Source: Actinomycetota bacterium (lineage in GTDB: Bacteria; Actinomycetota; Actinomycetes; S36-B12; UBA5976). Taken from it: a DNA stretch of 36,768 nt. The stretch is taken from the NCBI GenBank assembly GCA_009918005.1, contig RGDC01000004.1:1-36768 (forward strand), written 5' to 3'. Shown here one piece after another: positions 8,036-17,793 of the stretch; the stretch's first letter is position 1, and each line of letters begins with the position of its first letter. The position numbers and the translations under genes are program-made. Under the pieces are notes generated by a model, which worked only from the letters and a program-made list of their open reading frames with translations, ran no database searches and was not told the origin of the DNA.

Positions 8036-10066
8036 TTGTCTTTTGAAAAGGAATTCTTCGTGCCACACGTCCTGGTCGGATCTGATCACGTCTCTACCGA
8101 GATCGAGTCAGGCGCTTGCGCGTATGACGTCGTGGGCGATAAGGCCCGCCAAGTAATCGTTGCGCGAGTGAACGGTGAGGTTGTTGATTTAAGCCATCAA
8201 CTGAAGGATGGCGATGTAGTTGAACCTATTTTGATTGACGAGCCAGTGGGCCTTTCAGTGCTTCGGCATAGTGTCGCCCACATTGTGGCCCAGGCTACCC
8301 AAGCCGTATTTGATGACGTGAAGCTTGGTATTGGCCCGCCGATTAAAGATGGCTTTTTCTACGATTTTGGCACTACTCGCACATTTACACCTGATGACTT
8401 GGTAACCATTGAGAAGAAATGTGTTGAAATTATTAACTCGGGGCAAAAGTTTGCCCGCCGTGTTACAAGTCGCGAGGCTGCCCGCTCCGAATTAGGTAAT
8501 GAACCGTTCAAGATTCGCCTCTTGGGTGACGATGAAGATGCAACCGTAATGTCGGAAGACGTCATGGAAGTTGGCGGCGGCGAGTTAACGATTTACGACA
8601 ACATTGATTTGCGAAGTGGAGAATTGCGCTGGTGCGATTTATGTCGCGGACCGCACGTTCCTGATACTCGTTATATAGATCCACGCGCAATTAAATTAAT
8701 GCGTACCTCGGCCGCTTACTGGCTAGGTGACCAAAAGAATGAATCTATGCAGCGAGTTTATGGAACCGCTTGGCCGACTAAAGACGGATTGAAGCAGTAC
8801 TTGAACATGCTTGAAGAAGCTGAGAAGCGCGATCATCGACGCCTTGGTATTGATCTCGATCTGTTTTCATTTCCAGATGAAATTGGATCAGGCTTGGCCG
8901 TCTTTCATCCAAAAGGTGGAATCATTCGCCGACAGATGGAAGATTATTCTCGAGTTCGACACGAGAATGCTGGATACCAGTTTGTATACACTCCACACAT
9001 CACCAAGGGCGCTCTGTTTGAACAGTCGGGCCACTTGGATTGGTATCGCGAAGGAATGTTCCCGGCGATGCATCTTGATGAAGAGTTACATGAAGATGGC
9101 ACAGTTAAGCGGCAAGGTCAGGACTATTACCTAAAGCCAATGAACTGCCCATTCCATAACTTGATTTATAAATCTCGCGGTCGCTCATACCGCGAGTTAC
9201 CGTTGCGTCTTTTCGAATTCGGCTCGGTCTACCGCTACGAGCGCTCGGGTGTAATTCACGGGTTGACTCGAGTGCGTGGCATGACTCAGGATGATGCACA
9301 TATTTACTGCACGCCTGAGCAAATGGGTGGCGAACTACAAAACTTATTAGGTTTCGTTTTGGATTTACTCCGTGACTATGGGCTAGATGATTTCTACCTT
9401 GAACTATCAACTAGAAATCCAGATAAATCTATTGGGACCGAAGAAGAGTGGGAGCAAGCGACGGCAGCTCTTGCGCAAGCGGCGCAACAATCAGGCCTTG
9501 AACTAGTTCCTGATCCTGGTGGTGCTGCGTTTTATGGCCCCAAGATTTCAGTGCAGGCTCGTGACGCCATTGGGCGCACCTGGCAGATGTCAACAATTCA
9601 AGTGGACTTCCAATTGCCGCAAAGATTTGAACTTGAATATCAAGCGTCAGATGGCTCCCGTAGCCGTCCGATCATGATTCACAGGGCTCTCTTTGGTTCA
9701 ATTGAACGGTTTTTCGGTGTTTTACTCGAACACTATGCGGGAGCATTCCCACCTTGGCTAGCACCAACACAAGTAGTAGGAATTCCAATTGCGGGAGCGC
9801 ACGTCGAATACCTCGAAGATGTGGCAGCTCAATTGCGAACCCAAGGAATTCGTGTCGAAGTTGATGGCTCGGATGAGCGGATGCAAAAGAAGATTCGCAC
9901 GGCCCAAACCCAAAAGGTTCCATTCATGCTTATTGCAGGTGATGAGGACATAGCAGCTGGTGCGGTGTCATTCCGGTTTCGCGATGGAACTCAGGAAAAT
10001 GCTGTTCCAATAGCAGATGCAATCAAAAAGATCGTTGAGATCGTTTCCGCGCGCGTGCAAATTTAG
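8036..10066 (+). CDS. thrS: Threonyl-tRNA synthetase
   Basis: N-terminal TGS-like region; editing-domain HSVAH and [12 protein letters not shown]; class II motifs [62 protein letters not shown]; anticodon-binding C-terminus. Start TTG 8036, or possibly GTG 8060. Confidence 0.97.
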   Translation: MSFEKEFFVPHVLVGSDHVSTEIESGACAYDVVGDKARQVIVARVNGEVVDLSHQLKDGDVVEPILIDEPVGLSVLRHSVAHIVAQATQAVFDDVKLGIGPPIKDGFFYDFGTTRTFTPDDLVTIEKKCVEIINSGQKFARRVTSREAARSELGNEPFKIRLLGDDEDATVMSEDVMEVGGGELTIYDNIDLRSGELRWCDLCRGPHVPDTRYIDPRAIKLMRTSAAYWLGDQKNESMQRVYGTAWPTKDGLKQYLNMLEEAEKRDHRRLGIDLDLFSFPDEIGSGLAVFHPKGGIIRRQMEDYSRVRHENAGYQFVYTPHITKGALFEQSGHLDWYREGMFPAMHLDEELHEDGTVKRQGQDYYLKPMNCPFHNLIYKSRGRSYRELPLRLFEFGSVYRYERSGVIHGLTRVRGMTQDDAHIYCTPEQMGGELQNLLGFVLDLLRDYGLDDFYLELSTRNPDKSIGTEEEWEQATAALAQAAQQSGLELVPDPGGAAFYGPKISVQARDAIGRTWQMSTIQVDFQLPQRFELEYQASDGSRSRPIMIHRALFGSIERFFGVLLEHYAGAFPPWLAPTQVVGIPIAGAHVEYLEDVAAQLRTQGIRVEVDGSDERMQKKIRTAQTQKVPFMLIAGDEDIAAGAVSFRFRDGTQENAVPIADAIKKIVEIVSARVQI

Positions 10067-10068
10067 CT

Positions 10069-10587
10069 ATGTCAACTGATCCACGTGGACCACAAGCTTG
10101 GGACCGACTTTGGGCACCGCACCGTAAAGAATACCTAGTGGATGAGGCTGGAAACTTTAATGCGGATACTTGTCCGTTTTGTATTGCTCAAGGAGTTTCT
10201 GATTCTGAAGGCTTAGTAGTTGTTCGCCGAACTGCTGCATTTGTTGTTATGAACAAGTATCCATATAACAGCGGACACTTGTTAGTCTGCACGAATCGCC
10301 ATGTGGCGCTTTATGACGAACTTACTGAAGAAGAAGTTCTACAAATTGGCGAACTTACCGCGCAAGGAATGCGAACGCTTAGATCTGTCGCGAAAGCAGC
10401 AGGCTTTAACATCGGATTGAATCAAGGAAACGTTGCGGGTGCCGGAATCGCTGATCACCTTCACCAGCACATCGTCCCGCGTTGGGCTGGAGATCAAAAT
10501 TTCATGCCGATTGTTGGCGGCACAAAAGTTTTACCAGAATTGATTGAACAAACTCGCTTATTGCTCTCAGAAAGTTGGAGCGATTAA
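10069..10587 (+). CDS. HIT-family hydrolase/phosphorylase (Ap4A-type)
   Basis: HIT motif HLHQHIVPRW, GHLLVCTNRHVALYDEL, and CPFC...; directly downstream of thrS as in mycobacteria. Confidence 0.92.
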   Translation: MSTDPRGPQAWDRLWAPHRKEYLVDEAGNFNADTCPFCIAQGVSDSEGLVVVRRTAAFVVMNKYPYNSGHLLVCTNRHVALYDELTEEEVLQIGELTAQGMRTLRSVAKAAGFNIGLNQGNVAGAGIADHLHQHIVPRWAGDQNFMPIVGGTKVLPELIEQTRLLLSESWSD

Positions 10588-11601
10588 AACTGCAGTTGAG
10601 TTCCGAGTCCGAATGGTCCTACCTGGGGTCAAGTTTTTTGAAGCAATCACAACTCGATTTTCCTCTTCAATTTTAATTTGTCGTTCCGCCGAATCAATGT
10701 GCTCAAGTAAGTCATTTGGTTCGTCAGATCCCCACATCCGCACAAGGCATTCGGTAATCACTATCCCAATGCGTTCGACTGCATCAGTTGCCTCACAAAC
10801 CGTTGCACCATCAGAAAGTACTGGTATCCAAACCGGTGAGAGCGTACCGAGCCAATTGCTTAAGGTATCCACTCCTATGCCGTCATCGACTGGGGTAATG
10901 GTTACTACGTCAGGGTGTGACCAAGCGGCTTCGAGTTTTGTCACGCTAATTGGCAAACCAGATTGGTGATTCTCTAAAGTCGAATCATCTAAGCCAAGGT
11001 ATGCAAGTTGATCAAACAAATCTTCTCGCGCGGAACTTGTAATTGCGATGTGTTCAGGGTCAGCGGCCTTGGTAATCCAGGTTCCTTCAACAAAGGCGTG
11101 TATCTCACTAGTAAGAATGTCGTACACACCAGTCAATGAAAGTTCATCGTCGGAATCAATCGGAAGGTATCGAACCAATAAGTCTGGTTCTAAAACTCGA
11201 CTTGAGATTGCGCAAAGTTCATCGAAGTCAGCACGTCCACCCACGACATTAAATGCCAAAATATGTCTCGGCAGCGTGGCGTCGCGCGCCAAAGCCCATA
11301 GCTCAATAATCTTTGGATCAACACCAGCTGAGCCATCTAATGAAGCGATAAACGCATCGCAAGCCTCAAGGATTCTTGGGTCGCTCTGAGATGGTCGATG
11401 CACGATTGCAACTAAATTGGGATACTTTTCAAACTTGGCAAAAGTTGAGTCGGCACTCCAGGGTTTGGCCCCCATGTTGGCGTACACCTGTGCCAAGTCT
11501 GAAGTTTCTGAAGTAATTACATAGATCAGTACGTGCGGATGCTCAGTAGGCGCGCTTTGACTCGGTAACATCGACATATCCCTACGAATAGTAGCGGCCA
11601 T
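10567..11601 (-). CDS. Degenerate EF-G/translational-GTPase G-domain-like protein without recognisable nucleotide-binding motifs; function unknown
   Basis: 344 aa. DAFIASLDGSAGVDPKIIELWALARDATLPRHILAFNVVGGRADFDELCAI resembles the EF-G block '..DGAVAV.DA.AGVEPQTE..W..A....PRI.FVNK.DR.RADF'. REDLFDQLAYLGLDDSTLENHQSGLPISVTKLEAAWSHPDVVTITPVDDGIGVDTLSNWLGTLSPV resembles the end of the EF-G G domain. No GxxxxGK[ST], DTPGH or NKxD is present. An in-frame ATG nine codons in (M9) is an alternative start. Confidence 0.65.
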   Translation of the reverse strand: MAATIRRDMSMLPSQSAPTEHPHVLIYVITSETSDLAQVYANMGAKPWSADSTFAKFEKYPNLVAIVHRPSQSDPRILEACDAFIASLDGSAGVDPKIIELWALARDATLPRHILAFNVVGGRADFDELCAISSRVLEPDLLVRYLPIDSDDELSLTGVYDILTSEIHAFVEGTWITKAADPEHIAITSSAREDLFDQLAYLGLDDSTLENHQSGLPISVTKLEAAWSHPDVVTITPVDDGIGVDTLSNWLGTLSPVWIPVLSDGATVCEATDAVERIGIVITECLVRMWGSDEPNDLLEHIDSAERQIKIEEENRVVIASKNLTPGRTIRTRNSTAVLIAPTF

Positions 11602-12237
11602 TTGGCAGCAGAGGAACTCATCGTGCTTGATAACGCGAACGCGCGTCGTTCACTGGCGCGACTTATCGACCCGATTGCAAGGGCTTTGTTGCGTCTACAC
11701 GTAACTCCAGATGGAATTACGTGGTTTGGATGTGCGGCAACGGTTGCTATCTCAATAGTTTTCTTGGCGCAGGGGAAATTCTTGGTTGGATCAATTCTTT
11801 TTGGTGCCTTCAGTTTGATCGATCTTCTAGACGGAACTATGGCTCGGATGCTGGGCACATCTGGACCTTGGGGTGCATTTTTAGATTCGACATTAGACCG
11901 GATTTCGGATTCGGCAGTCATTTGCGCCTTGATCTACTACTACGTGAACTCATCCGGCGACAATCACCAGTTGGCTGTCATCGCTGGAATAGTTTCGCTA
12001 GTAATGAGTTTGCTAACTTCTTATGCTCGAGCTAAAGCAGAGTCACTCGATGCAACTTGCACAGTTGGTATTGCAGAACGAGCTGAGCGTAATCTCATTA
12101 TCTGGATCGCTCTAGTATTCTCTGCGTTTATTGCCGACATAACCCCATATGCACTTGCCATACTTGCTGTTGCATCGACTGTCACCGTAATTCAACGAAT
12201 CCTTTTCGTCCGTAAGCAATTGGTGCGACAAGTTTGA
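11602..12237 (+). CDS. pgsA: CDP-alcohol phosphatidyltransferase, likely phosphatidylinositol-phosphate synthase
   Basis: CDP-OH-P motif DLLDGTMARMLGTSGPWGAFLDSTLDRISD (DxxDGxxAR-x8-GxxxDxxxD). Start TTG 11602, or GTG 11623 (MLDNANARRSLARL). Confidence 0.9.
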   Translation: MAAEELIVLDNANARRSLARLIDPIARALLRLHVTPDGITWFGCAATVAISIVFLAQGKFLVGSILFGAFSLIDLLDGTMARMLGTSGPWGAFLDSTLDRISDSAVICALIYYYVNSSGDNHQLAVIAGIVSLVMSLLTSYARAKAESLDATCTVGIAERAERNLIIWIALVFSAFIADITPYALAILAVASTVTVIQRILFVRKQLVRQV

Positions 12238-13142
12238 AATCGCGCCTCATTGATCTTGGGTATTGGCTTGGGTGGAACGCACTGTGGCTAATGCCAAGAC
12301 GGATTGCATTTTTCGGATTCGACAAGGCTGCACATTTTGCCTGGCGCCTAAATATCAAATCGATTAAGCAACTTGAGATGAACTTGTCCCGTGTGCTTGA
12401 TTGCACAATAAGTGATCCGCGGATTAGACCGTTAAGTTTGCAGGCAATGCAAAGTTACATGCGATATTATTGCGAAACATTTATGTTGCCTCGATGGACG
12501 GATGACCAACTACTGGATCGAGTGCAAACTGAAAACTCAGAGAATGTGCTCGATGCGCTGAAATCGGGTGGGGCGATTTTGACACTGCCACATCTAGGAA
12601 ATTGGGATTGGGCTGGAGCCTGGGCGGCGCGGCATTTTGGATCACTTTGCACGGTTGCCGAGCGATTACGTCCCGAGGGAGTGTTTCAGAAATTTCTTAA
12701 AGCTAGGGAATCTCGAGGCATTACATTAATGGCTTTAACTGGTGATGGCGGCACATATGAATTTTTGCGTGAACATGTAAATCAAGGGCGACTTGTTGCG
12801 CTGCTCGGTGATCGAGATGTGGCAAAAAGTGGAATGGGAAATCAGTTCTTTGGCCATCGCGCTTCATTACCTATTGGTGCGGCATTACTAGCGCTTGATA
12901 CTGGCCGACCATTGTTTACTTGTGCACCTTGGTATAACGGTGACAAGTTAGTGATTTCTTTCGATACTGAAATTATTTTTGATCGCAGTCCTGTGCAAGG
13001 CAGAGATCGACTGCGACGGGCACAAGAAATTACAAAGCAAATCGCCGCGAATTTCGAGCGCCATATTCGAAGTCATCCTGAAAATTGGCACCAGTTGCAG
13101 CCAGTCTGGCCAGATCTGATTTTCCAGGATGCAACATCATGA
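12234..13142 (+). CDS. Lysophospholipid/PIM acyltransferase (PatA-like, LpxL/HtrB fold)
   Basis: HX4D motif in LTLPHLGNWDWAGAWAARHFG, LVALLGDRDVAKSGMGNQFFGHRASLPIGAALLAL; located between pgsA and a pimA-like gene. Confidence 0.88.
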   Translation: MKSRLIDLGYWLGWNALWLMPRRIAFFGFDKAAHFAWRLNIKSIKQLEMNLSRVLDCTISDPRIRPLSLQAMQSYMRYYCETFMLPRWTDDQLLDRVQTENSENVLDALKSGGAILTLPHLGNWDWAGAWAARHFGSLCTVAERLRPEGVFQKFLKARESRGITLMALTGDGGTYEFLREHVNQGRLVALLGDRDVAKSGMGNQFFGHRASLPIGAALLALDTGRPLFTCAPWYNGDKLVISFDTEIIFDRSPVQGRDRLRRAQEITKQIAANFERHIRSHPENWHQLQPVWPDLIFQDATS

Positions 13143-14326
13143 GAATTGGAATCGTTTGCCCATATTCGTGGGACATCCCAGGTGGTGTAAGCGCGCATGT
13201 GGCTGATTTGGCAGAAGCGTTGATTCGCATGGGTCATTATGTAAGTGTTTTGGCACCAGCTGAGTTCGATGAGTTATTGCCTTCGTATGTTGTTTCCACC
13301 GGGAAACCGCGCGCAGTCAAGTACAACGGCTCGGTAGCGCGATTGAGCTTTGGACCGAATGCCGCCCGTAAAGTTTCCAAATGGATAGAAGACGGGGAGT
13401 TCGACGTGCTTCACGTGCACGAACCGCTGGCTCCGAGCCTCTCAGTACTGGCGTGCTGGGCTGCTAAAGGTCCGATAGTTGCGACTTGGCATTCGTCAAT
13501 GGATAGATCTCGAATGATGTTGACGTTGTCCAAACTTGCACAAACAGCTATGGAGAAAGTTTCCGCGCGAATAGCAGTAAGTGAAGCTGCTCGCGCAACA
13601 TTGATCAAACACGTTGGTGGAGATGCGGTAGTTATTCCAAATGGTGTTGACGTGTCGGCATTTGAGAATGCAAAACCAATGTTTGGCTGGCCTGGTGATA
13701 ATCAATCAATCGTTTTCTTGGGTAGAGGTGATGAGCCACGTAAAGGGTTAGCAGTTTTAGTTTCTGCTTTTCCTGAAATTCGCAAGCAGCACCCAAATGT
13801 GAGATTGCTAATTGCAGGTCCAGGTGAACCGGCTGACACCTTGAAAGTTCTTTCTCGAGAAGATCACGCAAGTGTCACAGTGCTTGGCATGGTAGCTCCT
13901 GAAGATAAAGCTAGTGTGCTTGCTTCTGGAACCATATATGTTGCGCCAAATACTGGTGGTGAATCATTTGGAATAGTTCTTCTTGAGGCAATGGCAAGTG
14001 GAACTCCAGTTGTTGCTAGTGACCTAGAAGCTTTCAAGAGGGTGCTAGATAACGAAAGAGCGGGGGCTACTTTCGAGAATGAAAATTCAATAGACCTTGC
14101 AAACGTTGTTTCCGATTTGCTTTCTAATCCTATGCGGCGCGCTGAACTAAGTACTCAAGGTAGATTGCGCGCAAATGAATTTGATTGGTCCGTGGTCGCG
14201 CAACGAATTGTCGATGTATACGAATCAGTTCGAGTGCCAGGCGTCAAAGTAGAGCCGGACTTAACCGGGCAAATGATTGGTCGACTTGGTCGCGGTCGAA
14301 TAACACCAGAAGCACGGAGTGATTAA
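13139..14326 (+). CDS. pimA: GT4 glycosyltransferase, phosphatidylinositol mannosyltransferase-like
   Basis: MRIGIVCPYSWDIPGGVSAHVADLAEAL, FDVLHVHEPLAPSLS, FGIVLLEAMASGTPVVASDLEAF. ATG 13139 overlaps the upstream stop (ATGA), so the listed ORF start at 13085 is too early. Confidence 0.9.
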   Translation: MRIGIVCPYSWDIPGGVSAHVADLAEALIRMGHYVSVLAPAEFDELLPSYVVSTGKPRAVKYNGSVARLSFGPNAARKVSKWIEDGEFDVLHVHEPLAPSLSVLACWAAKGPIVATWHSSMDRSRMMLTLSKLAQTAMEKVSARIAVSEAARATLIKHVGGDAVVIPNGVDVSAFENAKPMFGWPGDNQSIVFLGRGDEPRKGLAVLVSAFPEIRKQHPNVRLLIAGPGEPADTLKVLSREDHASVTVLGMVAPEDKASVLASGTIYVAPNTGGESFGIVLLEAMASGTPVVASDLEAFKRVLDNERAGATFENENSIDLANVVSDLLSNPMRRAELSTQGRLRANEFDWSVVAQRIVDVYESVRVPGVKVEPDLTGQMIGRLGRGRITPEARSD

Positions 14327-14868
14327 TGAGTAGTCAATCGATTGTGGTCTTAGTCGCTGTCGCGATTTCTATTTGGTATTTGTCGCAGCAGGCAGGACGC
14401 TTGGATCGGTTGCATCATCGCATTGAGGTAACTGAGCTTGCATTGCACGGCCAGCTAGTCCGACGCGGAGGAATCGTGGCCGAACTCGCTGCCGTACCTG
14501 GAATTGACCCAGCCCTTTGCGTACTTTGGGGACAGGCGGCACATGAAGTGTTGATTTTCCAAGATCTGTATTCGGCGCAACGTACTGAAGTCGAAGACGA
14601 GTTAACCAACATTTTGATCATGACAATGGATGAAACTGAAGAGATCAACGAAATTCGAAGCAACCCCCATGCTTCGGCACTACTAGATGAACTTCTGCAA
14701 GTGAGTGAACGAATCAAAATGAGCCAACAATTCCATGCCGATGCAGTGCGAGATTGCCTTGAAATCCGTGATCAACTTTTGGTGAGGACATTCCGACTGG
14801 CTGGTCGCGCAAAACTGCCTGTGCCCGTTGCCCTAGATGTCGAAATCCCACCCGCCTTGGCCGACTAG
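14326..14868 (+). CDS. Conserved membrane-anchored protein, weakly LemA-like
   Basis: 180 aa; N-terminal TM helix, then a helical LDRLHHRIEVTELALHGQLVRR...INEIRSNPHASALLDELLQVSERIKMSQQFHADAVRDCLEIR pattern. Confidence 0.55.
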   Translation: MSSQSIVVLVAVAISIWYLSQQAGRLDRLHHRIEVTELALHGQLVRRGGIVAELAAVPGIDPALCVLWGQAAHEVLIFQDLYSAQRTEVEDELTNILIMTMDETEEINEIRSNPHASALLDELLQVSERIKMSQQFHADAVRDCLEIRDQLLVRTFRLAGRAKLPVPVALDVEIPPALAD

Positions 14869-14887
14869 CAAAAAAGCCCCGGCTCGC

Positions 14888-14893
14888 TAGACT
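14888..14893 (+). promoter_or_regulatory. Candidate -10 box TAGACT upstream of pdxS
   Basis: TAGACT followed about 32 nt later by ATG 14926 with an AGAGGA Shine-Dalgarno. Confidence 0.35.
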
Positions 14894-14925
14894 TGGGGAA
14901 ACTCAAGAATTCCCAGAGGATCAAC

Positions 14926-15831
14926 ATGGCAACGGATGCAACAAACACAGGCGTTACAGGAACCACTCGCGTTAAGCGCGGTATGGCCGACATGCTCAAG
15001 GGTGGCGTCATCATGGACGTCGTTAACGTTGAGCAAGCAAAGATCGCAGAAGATGCTGGCGCAATTGCTGTGATGGCACTTGAGCGCGTTCCTGCAGACA
15101 TTCGGGCTCAGGGTGGCGTTGCTCGAATGTCTGATCCGACGATGATCGACGAAATCATAAATGCAGTTTCGATTCCAGTAATGGCCAAGGCGCGAATCGG
15201 CCATTTTGTTGAAGCTCAAGTTATCCAGAGTCTTGGTGTTGACTACATCGATGAATCTGAAGTTCTTACTCCAGCTGATTACATCAATCACATAGATAAG
15301 TGGGCCTTCACTGTTCCGTTCGTATGTGGCGCAACAAATCTTGGTGAAGCACTGCGCCGCATTAACGAAGGTGCAGCAATGATTCGCTCTAAGGGTGAAG
15401 CTGGAACCGGTGACGTATCTAATGCAACGGGTCACATCCGCACAATTAAGGGCGAGATTCGACGACTATCTTCGATGAGCAAAGACGAGCTTTATGTTGC
15501 TGCGAAAGAACTTCAGGCACCTTACGAATTGGTTTGTGAAGTAGCAGAAACAGGTGCGCTACCAGTTGTGCTCTTTACGGCCGGTGGAATTGCAACGCCT
15601 GCTGATGCAGCAATGATGATGCAACTTGGTGCTGATGGTGTATTCGTTGGTTCCGGAATTTTCAAGTCCGGTGACCCAGTTAAGCGAGCTAATGCAATCG
15701 TTCAGGCAACACTCCACTTTGATAACCCAGATGAGATCGCAAAAGCATCACGTGGCTTGGGCGAAGCGATGGTTGGTATTAACGTAGCTGACATCCCAGT
15801 GCCACACCGTCTTGCCGAGCGCGGCTGGTAG
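14926..15831 (+). CDS. pdxS: Pyridoxal 5'-phosphate synthase, lyase subunit
   Basis: [58 protein letters not shown]-type region [34 protein letters not shown]. Likely start ATG 14926 with SD. Confidence 0.97.
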   Translation: MATDATNTGVTGTTRVKRGMADMLKGGVIMDVVNVEQAKIAEDAGAIAVMALERVPADIRAQGGVARMSDPTMIDEIINAVSIPVMAKARIGHFVEAQVIQSLGVDYIDESEVLTPADYINHIDKWAFTVPFVCGATNLGEALRRINEGAAMIRSKGEAGTGDVSNATGHIRTIKGEIRRLSSMSKDELYVAAKELQAPYELVCEVAETGALPVVLFTAGGIATPADAAMMMQLGADGVFVGSGIFKSGDPVKRANAIVQATLHFDNPDEIAKASRGLGEAMVGINVADIPVPHRLAERGW

Positions 15832-15836
15832 TTGCC

Positions 15837-16442
15837 ATGTCCCCAGTAATTGGGGTTCTCGCAATCCAAGGTGACGTGCGGGAACACGCACGCTGTCTAG
15901 AGCAACTTGATGTAGATGTGCGGCTTGTCAAAACGGCGGAACAATTAAAGGGCATTGCTGGCCTAGTCATTCCTGGTGGGGAATCTACAACAATGAGTAT
16001 TCTCGCTGTGAAAAACAACCTGTTCGGACCGCTTCGCGAACTTCGCACCCAGATTCCAATGTATGGGTCATGTGCTGGATTGATTATGTTGGCTGACTCA
16101 ATAACCGACGGCAGACCAGATCAAGAGACCATTGGCGGATTAAACATCACCGCAAAACGAAATGCCTTTGGACGCCAAGTTGATTCCTTCGAAATCGATC
16201 TAAACATCGCAGCTATTGGCGACCCGGTTTATCACGCCGTATTTATTCGCGCGCCATTAGTTGAGGCGGCAAGTCCTGCTGTTGAGGTGCTAGCTGCGAT
16301 TCCTGCGGATAAATCCCTTACTGGCACTGATCAGGTCGTAGCGGTAAGGCAAAATAATCTAATGGCTACTTCTTTTCATCCCGAGATCACAGCGGATTTA
16401 AGAATTCATAAGTATTTTGTAGACATGGTGAGGTCAGCATGA
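15837..16442 (+). CDS. pdxT: Pyridoxal 5'-phosphate synthase, glutaminase subunit
   Basis: [56 protein letters not shown]. Confidence 0.96.
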   Translation: MSPVIGVLAIQGDVREHARCLEQLDVDVRLVKTAEQLKGIAGLVIPGGESTTMSILAVKNNLFGPLRELRTQIPMYGSCAGLIMLADSITDGRPDQETIGGLNITAKRNAFGRQVDSFEIDLNIAAIGDPVYHAVFIRAPLVEAASPAVEVLAAIPADKSLTGTDQVVAVRQNNLMATSFHPEITADLRIHKYFVDMVRSA

Positions 16443-17191
16443 GTGGGCATTCCAAATGGGCAACAACCAAGCACAAAAAAGCGGTAATTGATTCCCGGCG
16501 AGGAAAGTTATTCGCAAAATTGATTAAGAACATTGAAGTTGCCGCCCGGCTTGGTGGGGGAGACACTTCGGCAAACCCAACGCTTTTTGACGCAATCACC
16601 AAGGCTAAAAAGAATTCAGTCCCTAACGACAACATCGATCGTGCCGTAAAACGTGGATCTGGAGTTGAAGCAGGTGGCGCGGATTACCAAACCATCATGT
16701 ATGAAGGCTACGGTCCCAATGGTGTTGCAATCCTGATCGAATGTCTGTCCGATAATCGCAACCGGGCAGCATCTGATACTCGCGTTGCAGTCACTCGAAA
16801 TGGTGGCACCATGGCTGATCCAGGTTCAGTCTCGTACATGTTTGAGCGCAAAGGTGTAGTGATGGTGCCAGAAGGCGCATCGAACGAAGAGCAAATTATG
16901 GATGCGGTACTCGATGTCGGCGCCGAAGAAGTAAATGATCATGGTGGAAGCATTGAAATCATCAGTGATTCAAAAGACGTAGTTGCTGTCCGACAGGCGC
17001 TGCAGGCAGCCGGGATTGATTATGAATCAGCGGAATCAACTTTTGTTCCCAACATGACGGTGCCCGTGGATGCGGATACGGCGCGCAAGGTGTTTACCTT
17101 GATTGAAGCCCTAGAAGACGTCGACGATGTCCAGAATGTATTCACAAATATCGACATTTCCGATGAGGTCTTAGCTGAACTTTCGGACTAA
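16439..17191 (+). CDS. YebC/PmpR-family transcription/translation regulator
   Basis: [59 protein letters not shown]. Confidence 0.96.
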   Translation: MSGHSKWATTKHKKAVIDSRRGKLFAKLIKNIEVAARLGGGDTSANPTLFDAITKAKKNSVPNDNIDRAVKRGSGVEAGGADYQTIMYEGYGPNGVAILIECLSDNRNRAASDTRVAVTRNGGTMADPGSVSYMFERKGVVMVPEGASNEEQIMDAVLDVGAEEVNDHGGSIEIISDSKDVVAVRQALQAAGIDYESAESTFVPNMTVPVDADTARKVFTLIEALEDVDDVQNVFTNIDISDEVLAELSD

Positions 17192-17268
17192 TTCAACGAA
17201 AAAGGCCTCAAATCCGCTGCTTTTACGAAAGTATGCCGTAGGCTTTCGAACAGATGTTCGGAGGAATC

Positions 17269-17793
17269 ATGAGAATTTTGGGAATTGACCCAGGTTTAAC
17301 GCGCTGTGGTGTTGGGATAGTTGACCTCAACTCCAACCGTCGCGCCGCCTTTGTGTCAGTTCACGTAATTCGAACCCCGAGTACAGATGATCTACCTGCA
17401 AGACTTTTGGAGCTTGAGTCTGGGTTAAATGATTTGTTTGACCAGTACCAGCCTGACGCAGTTGCAATTGAGCGCGTGTTTAGCCAACACAATGTTCGCA
17501 CTGCAATGGGCACAGCCCAAGCCAGCGCAGTTGCAATGTTGATTGCGGCACGCAATCAATTAGACGTTGCAATGTACACACCGACTGAAGTTAAAGCCGC
17601 AGTTACGGGTTATGGACGAGCAGATAAAGCGCAGATAACTTCAATGGTTACTCGATTGCTGAATCTTGCTGAGCCGCCTAAACCAGCTGACGCCGCCGAT
17701 GCACTTGCTCTCGCACTTTGTCACGCCTGGAAAGGTCATGGCAAGAGTCGAATTGCCGAACAACTTGCAAAGCAGTCAGCGGTGAGTGCCTAA
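17269..17793 (+). CDS. ruvC: Holliday junction resolvase RuvC
   Basis: MRILGIDPGLTRCGVGIVD, AIERVFSQHNVRTAMGTAQA, DAADALALALCHAW. ATG 17269 preceded by CGGAGGA. Confidence 0.97.
   Translation: MRILGIDPGLTRCGVGIVDLNSNRRAAFVSVHVIRTPSTDDLPARLLELESGLNDLFDQYQPDAVAIERVFSQHNVRTAMGTAQASAVAMLIAARNQLDVAMYTPTEVKAAVTGYGRADKAQITSMVTRLLNLAEPPKPADAADALALALCHAWKGHGKSRIAEQLAKQSAVSA

Noticed and set aside
10544-10969. 141 aa + strand ORF antisense to the EF-G-like gene
   Set aside because: Shadow ORF with Ser/Thr-rich composition; the opposite frame has a coherent domain pattern.
14887-15435. 182 aa - strand ORF antisense to pdxS
   Set aside because: Cys/His/Asn-rich nonsense composition over a certain pdxS gene.
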